In this document: positions 62,152 to 64,000 of the stretch, piece by piece
Position numbering within the stretch: the stretch's first letter is position 1
Layout: every line of letters begins with the position of its first letter
The notes under the pieces: model-generated
The model's input: only the letters and a program-made list of their open reading frames with translations
Database searches by the model: none
Told to the model about the DNA's origin: nothing
Made by a program: the position numbers and the translations under genes
Origin: Deltaproteobacteria bacterium
Lineage (GTDB): Bacteria > Desulfobacterota > Desulfuromonadia > Geobacterales > Pseudopelobacteraceae
Length of the DNA: 64,000 nucleotides
Assembly (NCBI GenBank): GCA_021781535.1
Contig: JAJXWO010000002.1
Location: 62,001 to 126,000, forward strand
Direction of reading: 5' to 3'

Positions 62152-62553
62152 ATGGCGCAAATGAGTACAAAGCAGATGGTCATCACGATCTACAATCAGA
62201 ATTACCTGAGAAATGATTGGTGTTTTGATTTCGATGGCCAACAGTTTCAGAACTTTCTGACTGACCTGATGGGAGATATGGAACGGTTGGGGGTGATTTT
62301 GTCTGTTGTGCGCAACCGGGACGCAGTTATCACTATTAACAGTTACGCCGATCTGTTGAATGTGGTTAAAATATCTTCTCTGCAAGATGGTCATAGCAAT
62401 CAGTGTGTGGGGCATGTTATTGGGAAAAGCCAGGGGCTGAATATTATGGAAGATATCGGTACAGCTGTCAGACGAGTTGCCTTTGCTCCTGAAACGATTG
62501 CCCCGTCCAGTGAATTCAGAAAAGTTTGCCATAACTGCGGTTGCGGATGTTAG
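62152..62553 (+). CDS. Hypothetical protein with C-terminal Cys cluster (CHNCGCGC)
   Basis: MAQMSTKQMVITIYNQNYLRNDWCFDFDGQQF...SSEFRKVCHNCGCGC*. Confidence 0.7.
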   Translation: MAQMSTKQMVITIYNQNYLRNDWCFDFDGQQFQNFLTDLMGDMERLGVILSVVRNRDAVITINSYADLLNVVKISSLQDGHSNQCVGHVIGKSQGLNIMEDIGTAVRRVAFAPETIAPSSEFRKVCHNCGCGC

Positions 62554-62609
62554 CACGCTGAACTACACAGTAGTTTCTGACGGGAAACACAGAGTATTTT
62601 GATAACGTA

Positions 62610-63557
62610 TTGTCTGGGAATATTAAGGCCGGAATGCAAATGGATAGTAAGTTTGATAAGCTTGACGTGCTGCTTGATAAAATTGAAGCATTGGTCGATC
62701 GCTTGGCGCCTGTTGACGAGCAACCTGTCAGCTTAAGCGACAATCTCGCCTTTCGATGGGAAAAAACAGGAAATACCGGCCGACTGATTGCGGTGACTCA
62801 TCCGCATCTGTTTGACCTTGGTGAACTGGTTGGTATTGATAATATCCGGGATGAGGTTGTCCGCAATACAAGGCAGTTTGTGGAGTTACTTCCTGCCAAT
62901 AATGTCCTGCTCTGGGGAGAACGTGGCTGCGGCAAATCCTCACTGGTCAAAGGGATGTTGAAACTGTTTGCACACCGTGGATTGCGGATCGTGGAACTGA
63001 AACGCTGGGATATCATGGCCCTGCCGCAGATTATCGGGCTGTTGCGTGATGTCCCGCTTCGTTTTATTCTTTTCTGTGACGATCTTTCTTTTGACGAAGG
63101 AGAGGGGGATTTCAGGGCGTTAAAAACATTGCTGGATGGAGATATTGAAGAGCGACCGTCAAATATTCTGATATACGCGACTTCCAATCGTCGGCATCTC
63201 ATGCCGGAACGGATGTCTGCTAATGGCTCTGATTCTGAAATACACCCGGAGGAGGCAGTTGGGGAGAAGCTGGCTTTGTCTGATCGGTTTGGCATTTCCC
63301 TTGGATTTTATGAATTTGACCAAGACGAGTATCTGGCTGTAGTACGTGCGTATGCCGCTTCGAGAAATATTTCCCTTTCGGACGAAAAATTATGCGACAA
63401 AGCTCTGAAATGGGCCGGGCTCGTTGCCCGCAGGAGCGGCCGTTCCGCACGGCAGTTTATTGATGACCTGGAAGGGCGCCTGCTGCTGGAAAGCCAGACA
63501 TGCAATGGTATTCAGAGCGAAGTACACTGTGATTGTTACCCCCCTGTATTGTCATAA
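62610..63557 (+). CDS. DUF815-type AAA ATPase
   Basis: 'LVGIDNIRDEVVRNTRQFVELLPANNVLLWGERGCGKSSLVKGML', 'FILFCDDLSFDEGEGDFRALKTLLDGDIEERPSNILIYATSNRRHLM'. Confidence 0.93.
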   Translation: MSGNIKAGMQMDSKFDKLDVLLDKIEALVDRLAPVDEQPVSLSDNLAFRWEKTGNTGRLIAVTHPHLFDLGELVGIDNIRDEVVRNTRQFVELLPANNVLLWGERGCGKSSLVKGMLKLFAHRGLRIVELKRWDIMALPQIIGLLRDVPLRFILFCDDLSFDEGEGDFRALKTLLDGDIEERPSNILIYATSNRRHLMPERMSANGSDSEIHPEEAVGEKLALSDRFGISLGFYEFDQDEYLAVVRAYAASRNISLSDEKLCDKALKWAGLVARRSGRSARQFIDDLEGRLLLESQTCNGIQSEVHCDCYPPVLS

Positions 63558-63568
63558 GGAGATCCGCA

Positions 63569-64000
63569 ATGTCATCAGCAACTATTCCGGAAACCGTTAG
63601 AAGGTTACTTGCTTCACAACCGATTGAATTGCCGATCTTTCATCCTGTCGCCTTAAAACTTCAGAGGATGCTTTCCAACTATGATTTTACGGTCGATGAA
63701 GTTTCACAGGTTGCAAACGAGGATATGTCGCTGGCCAGCCAGATGCTTAAAATTGCCAACTCTCCTATGTACATGGGGCGCTCCAAGGTTGCAACAATCA
63801 AAGAAGCGGTAATCAGGCTCGGAGCACAGCAGGTTATCAATCTGGTGATTGCGGCTTCTCAGGCATCAGCCCACGCGTCGAACAATCCGGCACTTGACCA
63901 CTACATGAAAGAACTCTGGCTGCACAGCCAGGGATGCGCGCTTGGGGCTCGCTGGCTGGCCCATTCCTGCGGTATGCGTGGGGTGGCCGACGAAACCTAT
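63569..64000 (+). CDS. HDOD-domain protein, partial (runs off right edge)
   Basis: MSSATIPETVRRLLASQPIELPIFHPVALKLQRMLSNYDFTVDEVSQVANEDMSLASQMLKIANSPMYMGRSKVATIKEAVIRLGAQQVINLVI. Confidence 0.88.
   Translation, partial: MSSATIPETVRRLLASQPIELPIFHPVALKLQRMLSNYDFTVDEVSQVANEDMSLASQMLKIANSPMYMGRSKVATIKEAVIRLGAQQVINLVIAASQASAHASNNPALDHYMKELWLHSQGCALGARWLAHSCGMRGVADETY

Overview
64-kb chromosomal window, most consistent with a Geobacter/Pelobacter-like deltaproteobacterium (inferred from gene content; not verified). The backbone includes a PAS sensor kinase fragment and a CheB/CheR fusion. A run of secreted and outer-membrane proteins follows: an Ig-like/DUF3494 lipoprotein, OmpA family proteins, and small PPG-rich proteins. 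Next are an AMP-ligase/ACP/acyltransferase fusion, a hydrolase-mlaA pair, and gapA-pgk-tpiA-secG-tRNA-Leu(GAG). Beyond the mobile element lie a spy-like gene, a two-component system, an RND efflux cluster (mdtABC-like plus OMF), two tRNA-Arg genes, hopanoid genes (shc-hpnA-dxs), pyrF, rlmB, glnB-glnA, higBA, an M50 protease, an aminopeptidase and a DUF815 ATPase. Two regions are clearly accessory. (1) A ~8.46-kb element is integrated into the 3' end of tRNA-Leu(GAG). It has a 17-bp att duplication (23703-23719 / 32150-32166), a 19-bp subterminal direct repeat at both ends, a tyrosine recombinase, a protein with the motif triad of an archaeo-eukaryotic primase (AEP), and a protein with a CRESS-Rep/relaxase-like 'PHLQGWV' motif next to a repeat-rich intergenic region. 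I consider this the best candidate for an undescribed system. (2) A ~1.9-kb higBA-bearing relic is bounded by ~124-bp inverted repeats; each repeat is a terminator hairpin plus an integrase leader. A compact candidate sRNA (sigma54-like promoter, two hairpins, CCUCC anti-SD loop) is seen at ~10698-10785. All family assignments are from reading the translations; no searches were run.
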